A stretch of 64,000 nt of DNA from Holothuria scabra. Lineage: Eukaryota > Echinodermata > Holothuroidea > Aspidochirotida > Holothuriidae. The stretch spans positions 10,741,787 through 10,805,786 of the forward strand of contig CM074195.1 in the NCBI GenBank assembly GCA_037179385.1, read 5' to 3'. The position numbers and the translations under genes are program-made. Below the pieces are notes generated by a model that ran no database searches, was not told the origin of the DNA, and saw only the letters and a program-made list of their open reading frames with translations. Positions 14,430 to 25,669 of this stretch are shown here, piece by piece. Numbering within the stretch: the first letter of the stretch is position 1; every line of letters starts with the position of its first letter.

Positions 14430-16104
14430 AAACAATACCCACATTGTAGTGTAAAAAAGGTCCACCTGATGAACTTTCAGAGAACATGTGGAGGGCTATA
14501 ATGATTTTTAGGGGGGGGGGGCTTAGCTGTTAGTAGGGTTGACTTCCGCTGTGAAACATGTGCATTCCTTCATGGGTTTGCAGGCGCGGTTCGGACCTTC
14601 CAAAAGGGGGCTGACCTAGGAGAAAGCAGGGGTGTGAGGGAGTTGTGCTACTTATTTCCCGTATGTATTATTACTGATGTGGCGAAAACGGGAGGGCTGA
14701 GGCGGTACCCCCACCCCCTTAAATCTGCGCCTGGTTCGAACAATTTGTGTCAAATTTAGCCATGTTAAAATCTGTTGCATGATTATTGGATATTGGACTA
14801 GCAAGTGCAGCAGTGGACTGACTTGAACCCTTTCACATCAACAGAAATTTCATACGACACAAAGATGTCTTGAAAAAGACTACATAAGTTATAAGATCCT
14901 TCAAGGAAAATTGGGGGCAGAGAAGAAAGACCCCCGAGGTCATGCCCCCATCAAGACTGGGAGTGGTTACATTTAGTCTCACAACAGTAGTACCATAGCG
15001 TAATGTTGCATGATGAGGAGTGAGCTGTCGTACATCAGTCTCATACTCGCATGCATAACACATGTAGCCCTGCTATAATCAGCTAACCATTCATTGTGAG
15101 ACATTCCTAGTACGGTACATGTACGGTATTGAGTGGTGCATGGTTATGAGAAATATAGCCTACTGTAGCAATTTTTCGTCCTGTCCCAATGGTAAGCTTG
15201 ACATCGTTCAAAACTGAGAACAACGTTAAGTTCAGTACACGATGGCCTATGAATTTCAGATGGTACATCAACGTTGCACATTAGACCATGGTCTCGTTTT
15301 GTGGATAAGTTAACATGGCAGCTAGAATTGATAAAAATTTTAATGCCTCATTGGTGGGGGGGGGGCATGAAAAGAGTTCAGGAAAAAGGAGACCATTGTC
15401 CTTCATTTTCTGCAAAATCCTACCTATTTTGGAGCATGCGCTGTGTTTGCTCTCTATCGTTTCTGTAAAGCATTATCTTTATTTTCAACTTCCGAGCTAG
15501 AAAATGCCATTCAAACTTTTTTCTGACTAGACATGCAAACTTTCAGGAACCAAATGCAACATGGCTGTCAATTTCTGGAATGAGCACACAGCAATTCATC
15601 TACAGTAAATCATAATAACTCACGCTTTCTGGGTGTAAAATATGCAGCTTTAGGCAAAAAATATTAACAAGTAAGAGTACTCAAATTCCATTAATTTTGT
15701 ACATGTACCAGTTCGGCGAAATCCCTTTTCAGAATCTTCCGTTTCGATCTTTTTTAATAACTGAAAATGAAATTTTCAGTTACTAAATGGCTCAGAGTTG
15801 TAAAAAATGTTGCCAAAATGAATTTCTTGAGGGGAATGCAGCCATATTCAACTTCATCAGACATTTTTTGAGGAAAAACGTTGCTTTATTCTTCAAACCG
15901 CCCCTCCTTGAAGGCTAATTAGCATAATTTATGGAAATTAGGAGCTTATATGCATAGATATTGAGTGTTTCTTTGGATAAATTTTTTTGTTTGCCCTATA
16001 GATTATTTGTGCCAAGTGTGATAATTGTACTAAAAAATGGAGTGATCACCTTATTTAGACGCCTTAGCAACTCTACTAAAACAGCTATTGTCACAAATTA
16101 CAAA
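14430..16104. other. Non-coding, no gene seen
   Basis: No coding or RNA signal is supported. Two G runs occur (about 14511-14520 and 15355-15366). Short apparent frames have no recognisable motifs and no matching splice sites. Confidence 0.5.
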
Positions 16105-16290
16105 AAGATTGTCGTATGCCTCTTTGAAAAAGACGTTATTTTGTCAATGTGCTATACATTGTCTGTCGCTTTCCTTGGAAATTTGCGGCTTCCAAGACGA
16201 AACAAAGCCTATCGCAGCGCAGAATTTGAATTTAATTCTGGTGGCTGAAAATGCATACATCTCCGCTATTTGCAAAGATTTGATAAAATT
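16105..16290 (+). repeat. Duplication block B1 (partner about 20740-20925)
   Basis: Same-orientation similarity: GTGCTATACATTGT, then GTCG(C/T)TTTCCTTGGAAATT, CAAAGC and (A/G)AAA(A/G)TGCAT. Together with blocks A and C it keeps the order A-B-C in both places, as expected for a duplicated segment later changed by insertions. Confidence 0.6.
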
Positions 16291-17034
16291 AAAATAATAT
16301 TGCAACAACATAAAATTTTACAGCATTTCTTCAAAAATTGGGCATTCTATCAACTTCTTCTTACAACAGTCTCTCTAGTTTTCTGAAAAAATCAACAGTT
16401 ATAAACGCTCATGAATTGATGCCCCCTTAAAACGAAGCGTATGTTAAAAATAGCACAAATAAAAGCTTCAGCTGTATCCCACTATAAGTAACAGCTCCTT
16501 CGGTTTTAAATATGATAAGGGCACGTCCCTCTTTTATCCCTCTTACGTGATAAGACCACTGCACAAATCTCATATAGGTAGCTTACAAAAGTGCTGCAAA
16601 AGTACTATTAGCTGAAGCATGCCGTGACGTTGCTTCTTGAGAAAGCAACAGAGACACCCCAGTAGATCAAAAGCTATGTGGGGTTTAAACGGTGTGTTAG
16701 TTTGTTACATGATTTGCTCCCTCAAGTGAGTAATGCTTTCATGATGTTCACACTGAGTGAAGAGCCTTTAACACATGTTTGACTGGCCTGTTAGCTAATC
16801 CCAAATGTTATGTAACTTTTTTGTATTTTAATACATCTGTTACTAACTGTAAATCAATAAATCAGATGTGAAAGGTGACTATATCAAGTGTGCCTGTAGT
16901 GAGCTCCATTTTCTCCCTGAAGCGATAAGAGGTTATCAGGCAGAGAACGAGGATGCAAGGAAGGGTTTATTATGAGGTGTGAAATGACCAAAACTATAAA
17001 TTTGCTTCCAAGTATTTAAGTGACATTTACTCCC

Positions 17035-17110
17035 TAGTGGTGTGAGTTGTACATCGACAGAAATAATTCAATTCAACGGGCACGAATGACCGGTTAAAGA
17101 CGTCATTTCA
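17035..17110 (+). repeat. Duplication block C1 (partner about 22225-22300)
   Basis: Both places read GTGAG(T/G)TG followed by ACATC(G/A)ACAGAAAT and AATT(C/T)AATTCAA, then GACACGAA or GGCACGAA. It is short, but collinear with blocks A and B. Confidence 0.5.
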
Positions 17111-18420
17111 ACACCATTTAATCGATGTTCTTAGTGTTTGTCCTGTCATAGATTCAAAACAATATGAGACCCCTGCTCATTACACCAGTTTCACACCGTG
17201 TGTATAACAATGCCAAATTTTTGTCCGAAAATTGAGAGTGGGTCATTTCTTCTGACAATTTCCTGAATTTGCTCATGTTTTATAAAAGTAGACATTTATG
17301 GCAAACAAAACCTCAAACTAACGATTGATTAGTTTCTACCTCCATTAAGGTAAAATTGTCATTTCCGAGTGCCTAAGGGGTCCCAGTTTTCAATTTTCTG
17401 AACATTCCGCCATAAATGACTGTGGAGCTTAGTCTATGGACCTTAGTTTATCGAGCAGTATAAAACAGTTTCTGATCTAGCCAAAAACGACGCCCCTTTT
17501 CACACTGTTTATGCGCTAGAGGCGGAATGCCCCCCCCCCTTGATCCGCCCGGGTTCTTAAACACTGGGGAATAGATCTTCAAACACATGCTGGTGATGGG
17601 GCATCGACGCCCTTCAACAAGAAATCCTAGACCCGTTCCTGCTTGTCGTAATGATATTGCACCTCTTGTTTATCGTGTCCAAGTACCTATGGCTGTGAAT
17701 AACTCACTCAATTTTCGGTATCTCCCTTCAAATTAAAGAGGCAAGCAATAAAAAAAATTCTTTACATAGGTCGGTAAAATGACTCCTAAAGAATGACTCC
17801 TAAAGAACAAACCTCCAAATCAGAAGATAAACAGACAATGCCTTTGCCCAGGGATTACATGGGAAAGAAGGGAAGAGATGATCATTAAAAGACTTAGTCA
17901 CAAGGGATTTGACAATAGAAACAAAGGGACCTGTCTATCAAATAGAGACACATCAAAAGACATAATCCTTCTCATATGCATATTGTCTGAAAAAATTGTT
18001 CGTTGTATCTCCTTCTCTAGCAACTCCTTGCTTTTTCAGTGCTTTAAAACGGAAACTGTCAACACAAAAAACCCCGAAACCGGACCTGATAGAACACAAT
18101 TTGATCTATTTACACCTATTTAAACTTAGAAGTGGTTTCGAGCAAAAACAAAAAAAACTTTAGGGGCCAACATACGTAACTCCCCCACCCAACGTTAACA
18201 AACAGGAAAAAGGGGAAAATGACTCAAACAGTTACAGATTAACTATCACCCGGCCCGACCCCACCGAAACGAGAGGACCCAACCGCCTGCCGAACCCCGT
18301 CCTCGGTCAGCTTCTACCCACAGCCTAACCTCTGTCTTCACCAAAGCAAGAACGACATCCACATGCCTCCCCCTCCCCCTTAAAACAATTTTAGAACGGT
18401 TTTCTTACAAGGCCAGCTTA
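17111..18420. other. Non-coding, no gene seen
   Basis: Intergenic sequence with poly-C and C-rich runs. The last few hundred bases (about 18170-18420) may be the 3' untranslated tail of the LINE remnant that follows on the minus strand, but no tail signature is visible. Confidence 0.4.
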
Positions 18421-18423
18421 AGG

Positions 18424-19870
18424 GTGGATGAAACAAAGGTCAATATATTACAAACACTTGAATTGTATGGCGGGGGGATAGGCCGTAAAAAGCGTAGTCC
18501 TGGCTACCCCCCCCCCCCAGGTGCGACAAGTCGCGAGGCAATCAGCCAGGACTTGAAACCACTCCCAGAGGAGGCTGACAAAACCACACTGCCAAAACAC
18601 GTGAGGTACCCTCTCCCACTGAGTGCATCCAGTACGGAGGCAAATGCCATCTCCGAGACGTCACCGGAGGCGCTGTTGATTAATCAAGATGGCTTTATGT
18701 TCGATTCGCCACAGCAGGTCTCGCCGGCGGTGGTCAAGTGACCTGCTGTGAACCACACACCACACGTCCGACCCTGACACATAGTTCTTGGGATGAGCCT
18801 AACCAACCAGGTCATTGAATAAGGCCTGACACTGGTCCTTATCACCCGATTGCGAAACTTCCCCTACTTTTGGCATAATAGGTAGTGTTTTCCTCATGAG
18901 ACAGTATACCTTCGTGGGCCTCCAGCTGTGAAGTTAGCTGTTGCTAAACAGGGCAGCGATAAACCAACGGAATGATACCCCCGCACAATAACGGACAAAA
19001 AAGGTAAACGACACGTGGCTTTCAACGGCACTAAAAACAAATCTTGTTTGGAGAAAACAAATCTTCGAAGGAAAGTGCAGGAGGCCCAAGTCCTACTGCC
19101 CAGGATCCTGGTACACCATTATCCTTCTGACCAGCTCCGTTTTCCGAGACCAAAGAAACTTACAAACGGCCCCCTCGGGTCGCACCGGACCACTGTCCGG
19201 GGCAGCCAGAACAGTGCCTGGATACCAACAGTGGGGGTAAACGATTGATAACTTTAACCTAATTCCCAAACAGACTAATGTGGCGATCGCTGAAGTCCAT
19301 CAACCTAGCTTCCACAAGGTCCACTTTCTCGTTCCAGATAAGGAACTCCGGTGAACCATACCCGAACCATATGCCATTGATTTTAATGTCTTCGTCTACC
19401 CATGACGTCGCGAAGGGCAGCTGTTTCGACGGCCATTTGCCTAGACGGAGTCCCTTTGTCGTAGTGGGATTCAGTCTGGCACCTGTCACCCTTTTAAAAG
19501 TAGACAAGCGTACCAGTAAGGGCACTGAAGGAAAGTAGATCAGAGACTACACATGTGACGTTGTCACCATACTGGAGATACTTGACTTCAGCTCCACCGG
19601 GTAAGTGAAAAGGCTGAAACAAAGGCTCATTTTGAAAGGATCTCGCAAGGGATTTACTGAACAATACACAGAGAAGAGGTGACAGGGGACACCCCTATCG
19701 AACCCCACGTTGACTCTGAAGGAGTCCGATATACACTGTAATACAGCAAAGAGCTACATTTAACAAAAACCGGATTCAACGTTAGTTTGTTCAGGATTTT
19801 AAAGAGGAAACAGTGATCCTCAATGTCGAATGCTTTCTCCTGATCGAGGGAGACAAGCGCTTCAATAACT
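18424..19870 (-). pseudogene. L1/Tx1-like LINE reverse transcriptase remnant
   Basis: On the minus strand, starting at about 19865, the sequence reads VSLDQEKAFD (the DxxKAFD block of non-LTR reverse transcriptases). Next come FKILNKLTL and, in another frame at 19259-19525, GARLNPTTTK and INGIWFGYG, which match the SGA.lN..K and ILGi.FG blocks. Downstream, at about 19230-19080, CKFLWSRKTELVRR matches the conserved fiW block. Several stops and frame changes separate these pieces, and both ends are truncated. The block set points to the L1/Tx1 group, but exact clade assignment needs an alignment. Apparent plus-strand frames at 18424-18741 and 19015-19248 are shadows of this element. Confidence 0.65.
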
Positions 19871-20009
19871 TTCGTTACTGAAGTTTCAAAGGCAATGGAG
19901 CGGGGAGAGAGGGGCTAACCACCAAAGCAGCAACTTGGGAGGCGAGTTAAACCCTCCTTCCCCCGACCCTGTCTCTGTGGTCCCTAAAGTTGAAGTACAA
20001 TTTAAGCTC

Positions 20010-20665
20010 TAGATCCAGAACTTCAGTTTCATGTTGCTGGAAATTGAAATAGATTTGAAACATCATTGGATGTTTAATTATTGACCACTGCACTGTGACT
20101 TTCTTCTTGCATATAAAGCCAGTGAATAATTTGGAGGAAATGAAAGACATATCCGCTAATAAACTGTTTGGTGTAGTTTCATAGTTTGCCACCATGTGTA
20201 AAAGGCCCATTCAGAATTAATGATGATGTTTACACGGTTGCCAAGGAAATGGCTAATGATTGAGCTAAAAATTGGAAAATACATCTGAAAAATTGTATAC
20301 CCTCTCCAATCCGTCTCTTGTGTATAAATGATTATTTTTCTTCTTTGATTTTTGCCAGTTTAAGTTTTAACAATAGGTTTTTACATCTGTTTGAACAGAA
20401 GACAGATTATTTTTCATTACCATTTGAAGGAGAATGCAGTGATTCTCATCGCATAGATGTGGCACTCAATATCTCTTCCCAGCAAAGTTTGCTTGCACCT
20501 ACAAAGCTAACACGAAGAACAATAGGGATGCAATGCCTGATCAGCGATATCATGTTATCAATTTATTAATTTTCCGTCTGTTTTTTTAACAACAGTTTAA
20601 AAGGCTTTTAGGTGTATACTAGCCAAGAAGCTGCCATTCAGAAAGAAAGACGAGAAATTGCTGCT
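20010..20665 (+). repeat. Repeat/segmental duplication block A2
   Basis: Collinear partner of 12290-12825, in the same orientation, with matching blocks over its whole length. The order of blocks after it (B2 at 20740, C2 at 22225) repeats that of the 12-17 kb copies with shorter spacing. Confidence 0.7.
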
Positions 20666-20739
20666 CTTTAAGTTACCGTCACCTCATTGCTACCAAGATC
20701 AATCGTTTTGTCTAGCACACGATAATTTAAGAGCTTAAG

Positions 20740-20925
20740 GTTGGTGTCGTATTCTCCTTTTGAAAATATATCAACGTGCTATACATTGTTAGTCGTTTTC
20801 CTTGGAAATTAATTTGAAACTCCCAACGCGATCCAAAGCTGATCACAGTATAATATAAATTGATGCTGCTTGTTGAAAGTGCATGCATCTTCCACTACTT
20901 GCAAAATTTGTCGAAAATAATCATA
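20740..20925 (+). repeat. Duplication block B2
   Basis: Partner of 16105-16290, sharing GTGCTATACATTGT and TTTCCTTGGAAATT. Confidence 0.6.
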
Positions 20926-21266
20926 AAAAAAAATATATACTGCAACAAACTCAAGTCTTCAACCTCTTCTCGGACATTTGCGAATTTTGTCATTGTCACA
21001 ATTTCTTGTATGAAATGTTGTAGTGAATTGCCCTTTCAAGTTGTTTTTAACTGCATATTTATGTTAACCTATCAATATTCATCATGGCAAGGTCATCAAT
21101 GAATATTGGCAGCTGACAACTAAATTGTCAGCTGGAACATTCCACTGTTTTTGTGTGCCTCCCAATGCACCTGTCTGCAGCTACTGTAGTAGAACACTTG
21201 GACTTGAGATCTCTGAGGCTGCAGGCAGGAATGTTGGTTAGGAGACTACTGTAGTATTGGAAATTG

Positions 21267-21310
21267 TGTACTTTATTGCTTATGTCAAAAGACATCAGCA
21301 ATAAAGTACA
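21267..21310. repeat. Near-perfect 20-bp hairpin with AAAA loop
   Basis: The left arm TGTACTTTATTGCTTATGTC and the right arm GACATCAGCAATAAAGTACA are reverse complements at 19 of 20 positions, with a four-base AAAA loop. The pairing ends sharply at both sides. The arms are too short for a typical animal microRNA precursor. It may be a small palindromic element remnant or a termination/structural site. Function unknown. Confidence 0.85.
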
Positions 21311-22224
21311 TTTTGAGTAAATATTTGTACAGTGGTATATCTACATTAGATATAAAAATTAAACTGGCCTTAGGTCACCTATTACTACTGAGCTCAACAG
21401 TAGGTAAACAGGTAGACTTAGGCCTACTATGGGCCTAGCTTGTGTGCATATGACCTTGTACATATTGCATGCATAGGCCAAACTCAAATTGCTCCGGCAA
21501 GAAGCGGAGCCTATAGAGTACTCGCGTCTGGCCCAGGTACCACTTAGAGCTCAACCCACAGACTCCTCCACTCTGTCCCTCAGCTAGGGCGAGTCATTGG
21601 CATTGTTTGCTCCATAACTCCGCCGCCCTTAGTCTGGGAGACTGGGTTGCTGGGATCTGGTATCGCAGACAGTAAGTACTAGGCACCTTGATTCTGAACT
21701 CAGGATAAGTTCCCATTTATTTTTTTATCACTTCCACTAAAATCTTAGTCTCTACAGACTTAAAATAACTTCTGTGTCCCACTGCAAGTAACATCACCTT
21801 GATCAAACGGAGTTCCGATGTTAGATTATCAGTTAAGTGGGACGTAGGTTCTTATGGTAGATATGGAAATTCTAATGACAGGGTTGGGAAAAGGTCCCCA
21901 GAAGGCATGAATTAAAAGTTGACCATTATTGTTTCTTTCAAACATACAAATAATGATAGCTTAGGGTTCTACTTGCAAGCAAGGGATGTCTGAGGGGTCA
22001 CGATAATTCAATTTTTTTAGATAGTCAACCGGTGTGTCCTTAGTCGTGTATTCACCCTTTATTTCAACGCAGATTGATATCTTTCATTCAACTCCAAATG
22101 TAAATTAACATGAAAATATTTCAGCGACATTTATTTGTAGGGGAGTATAAGTGAAAAAATCAATTCCTCCGAGAATTTGAATAGACCAAAATGTAAATTT
22201 ATTTCAACATATTTTAGCGTGGTT

Positions 22225-22300
22225 CCTTGGCACAGAAGGCGTGAGGTGAACATCAACAGAAATAGAAATAATTTAATTCAAACGGACACGAAAATGTCAT
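22225..22300 (+). repeat. Duplication block C2
   Basis: Partner of 17035-17110 (shared ACATC(G/A)ACAGAAAT and AATT(C/T)AATTCAA). Confidence 0.5.
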
Positions 22301-22589
22301 TCCCCATGATCTGGAAGGTATTTTCGGAACAAAATCCCCCAGCGCGCCATCTGATCGCTTAGATTAGACTATGCCCTATCTTAGACACAGTGCAATATAC
22401 GACCTCCCGAATTTAAGCAGTTTGAATTTCTAGCGCCCAGCCTGTAGCGATGATAAATATTATCCTCTATTATCCTCTGAGAGCACACCATCGCTGCACC
22501 AACGTAAAACCGACATCAGATCAACATTGACCCAGTGTAAGTGTTTGATTGGCTGTTCGTCGTCATGACGTTGGCTGATGACGTGAATC

Positions 22590-22800
22590 AACCAGGATCC
22601 AATACGTTAACCCAACGTTGGGGCAACGTTGGGAACAGTAAATAGGGCCTTTGTTGGCGGAACGGTTGATTCACCGTCGACGTAATGTTGAATAGATGTT
22701 GGACAAACACCAAGTTGACAGCTTTTGGATGCCTTGGTAATTCCGAAAATAATCCAACATTGGCCCAACATTGGGCCACATTGACCCAACATGAGACCAA
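22590..22800. repeat. CCAACGTTGG/TTGGCCCAACATTGG palindromic repeat cluster
   Basis: Left side: AACCCAACGTTGGGGCAACGTTGGG. Right side: CCAACATTGGCCCAACATTGGGCC and GACCCAACATG. These half-sites face each other around a roughly 110-bp middle, as in the internally repetitive ends of some small DNA elements. Short frames on both strands here are repeat artefacts. Confidence 0.6.
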
Positions 22801-24867
22801 AATTCGTGTTCCTAGATTGCTACTTTTTCATCACAGTAAGTCAACTTACTACAATGAGCAAACTTTTTTACGGGAATATACCTTGACAAGGGTGGAATTG
22901 TATAATTTTCTTGTTTATATCCTCAAAAAATTTTACGTTTGCTGCAAATTGATATCAAATTTTCCCTACTTTGGAGATGTATTATAGCTGTAATGGAAAC
23001 AAATACCGTAAAATACTTTTCCTCTTATTTCTACTTATACCCTGTAAATTTATCGAATGCTCAGTGGACTGCGAGAAACGTTTTCATATGTTCTAACAAG
23101 TACAATAAGACAACAGCCTTCCCTTTTAACAAATAGAGTTTCGGATTCAGTAGACGTTTAGTCCGCTAGTGGATAAATAAAATGTGAGAGAGTGGTGGGA
23201 AAAGTGACAACTAGAACTCATCAATTGCGATAAGAAAAACGTTGGTAATCACTCCCTTCGTATTGGCTCTTTTCTTATCAACAAAGTGATGCCACCCGAA
23301 TAAAGAAGAAAAATGTCCAAGGTGGTCCATTACGACGTCAGGAATAGTCACCTTTTGGAATATATTTGTCATTTTCTAGATGTGCAGAATATGTAATAAC
23401 TTGCGTTTTATTACAATTAAACCTTATCCATATCAATCGTAAATCTCTATGCTAAAATACATCGTATATTCAAAGACGACAGAAATGATCAAACGCAGGC
23501 AATTATCTAGACCTAAGCTTTGGATTTATTTTATTCGAAATAAAAATGAATCACACGAAACTATTGAAATGAAATATTGCCAGCTGCTATTTTCCCCTAG
23601 ATGAGGTGTAAACTTGGACAATTTTATCAAAAGCAATAAGCACAAAAGTTACAAGCAATAGACGAGAAAGACAGACGTAAAAGTGAGGTTTGAAAATTAA
23701 AAAGTTCTGCTCTTAAATGTCAAGAACAGACCATTTTCATCAGTTATGAATGGAAAATTAGTAAAAAATCTCAATTTAAATTTTACTGATATTGACAATT
23801 AATTTACGGGAGTTTTATGACTTAGTCATAAACTTTCTCCTAGAAGATCCTCATAAGTTTTTCTTAATTTTTAGAATCGTTTCTTTTTAACTACTTCGAT
23901 GATTACGCCAATAAATTATTTATAGAACTAAACGTTAGCTGGTAACAATCAAATAAATGAAAAAAAAAAAAAAAAAAAAACCATCAAAGTTTCCACAAAA
24001 CTTGTGTAGAGTGAGATTAAAACAAAATTCACCAAATTCACCACAAAACTTTGCGTCGTAGATTGAAGGAAGGATGTAATCAGGTATTTATGCTCCATTT
24101 TTGTCTTACTTCGCCCTCACATGGTGTGTCTTTGGGAGAAGCAAATTGACTCATCGTTTCCTTCCCAGGGGCGATTTTTCTGAGGCTTTGGGGACTCCAC
24201 CCCCCAAATGTCTATCTATTACGTATATATGCTGCCTTGCCCCCCTCCCATCTGTAGCCTAATTTTTCGAAGTCAAAGGTGGTTGAGTCTTATCCCCGAA
24301 AAGCAACGGACGGTATGCTTTCTCTTCAATTTAGGCGAGAGTTCAATGCCTCATGAAAGACAGTAACGGGCCTCGTAGCTTGTACACCACGGTAGTGTCG
24401 CCACTTGCATCTGGTTTATTTTGATCGACAGCATGTACAAGTCGTCAAAACGTACTCTTACGGAATTAAACACAGTGCGGGCCATTGCGTAGCCTACCAA
24501 GCTGTATTTAAACGTTACACACTTTATCAAAGTTTGGGAAACTCTCCACGCGGATTCTGGATATGACAAAAATCGGAAATATGACAAAAATGACAACTGG
24601 TAATCAAAGGCACCGGTAAACTAGAGGCGATGCGCACTGTTTAACAAAAAATTAGCTTATTAGCTAACGATAGCCCTAATCCCTAACAATAACGAAGAAA
24701 ACAATCGATACAACACAATGGCAACAGCCAATAAAAAACACCTTGTTAAACAGTGTGCATCTGCCCTTAAACTGCAGTGCTGTTTTCCTTAGTTTTCTTC
24801 TACAGATTTCAAATTTTCTCTTATATGAGCTCTTGATTTTTTATCTACAGAAGAAAACAAATAGTTC
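22801..24867. other. Non-coding, no gene seen
   Basis: AT-rich intergenic DNA with a poly-A run at about 23959-23980. No motif-bearing frame was found. Confidence 0.5.
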
Positions 24868-25666
24868 GGGAGCTAGCCCCCTAATCATTACACTATCGGG
24901 AACGAAAGGTTGGAAGGTCCCATTCTATTGAGGATCCCGTGACAAAGAAAGAAGCCAATTTCTTAAGTTTCGCATTCGGGCCCATTAGAATAGGTGGGAC
25001 CCTAATAGGCCCCCAAAATGACAATCAATTACACTTTTGAGACATCAATAAAATTAAAAAAAAAAAAAACACTGCAAGGACCAAAACCAGTTAAAGGAAA
25101 TATTAAACTTAAGAAAACAAAATCCGGGGCATTCACCACTTAAGAAGGGCTCAAAGTAGGGCCCAAGTAGGGTCTCAATTACACTTTTGGGAACAACAAA
25201 GTTGAAACTGATACCGTTCAGTCTCCACCCATCACTGATAATAAAAATATAACTTAAGAAAAGATTTTCAGGGGCATTATCGTTTAGGAAGGGCCCAAAT
25301 GGACCAAAAAGGGCCCAAATGTGCCCATTTTAACTTGTCAGAACAAAGTCAACATTATTACCAATCGATCCAATTGCATTGCAGGTTTCCAAAAATGATA
25401 CTTAAGATTGAAACGATTGAGAAGATGGTCCTATCAGAGGGTCCGCTTTTTTAATTGCTTTTTTAATTTGCTTTTTTTATTTTATTGATGTTCTCAAAAG
25501 TGTAATTGATTTTCATTTTGGGGGCCTTTTAGGGTCCCACCTATTCTAATGGGCCCGAATGCGAAACTTTAGAAATGGGTGTCTTTCTGTGTCACGGTAT
25601 CCTCAATAGAATGGGACCTTCAAACCTTTCGTTCCCGATACTGTAAATGATTAGGGGCTAGCTCCC
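24868..25666. mobile_element. Foldback element, about 200-bp inverted-repeat arms
   Basis: The left arm (about 24868-25066) begins GGGAGCTAGCCCCCTAATCA and contains CGGGAACGAAAGGTT and GGCCCATTAGAATAGGTGGG. The right arm (about 25466-25666) is its inverted copy with modest divergence. The middle is about 400 bp of simple GGGCCCAAAT-type repeats and encodes nothing. This is the usual plan of a non-autonomous foldback DNA element. I saw no clear target-site duplication. Confidence 0.8.
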
Positions 25667-25669
25667 CAA

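Noticed and set aside
18424..18741. Plus-strand protein (MDETKVNILQTLEL..., Pro/Ser-rich)
   Set aside because: It is antisense to a decayed LINE reverse transcriptase whose conserved blocks are read on the minus strand.
21267..21310. A microRNA precursor
   Set aside because: 20-bp arms and a 4-base loop are too short for a usual animal precursor, and no longer flanking stem is seen.
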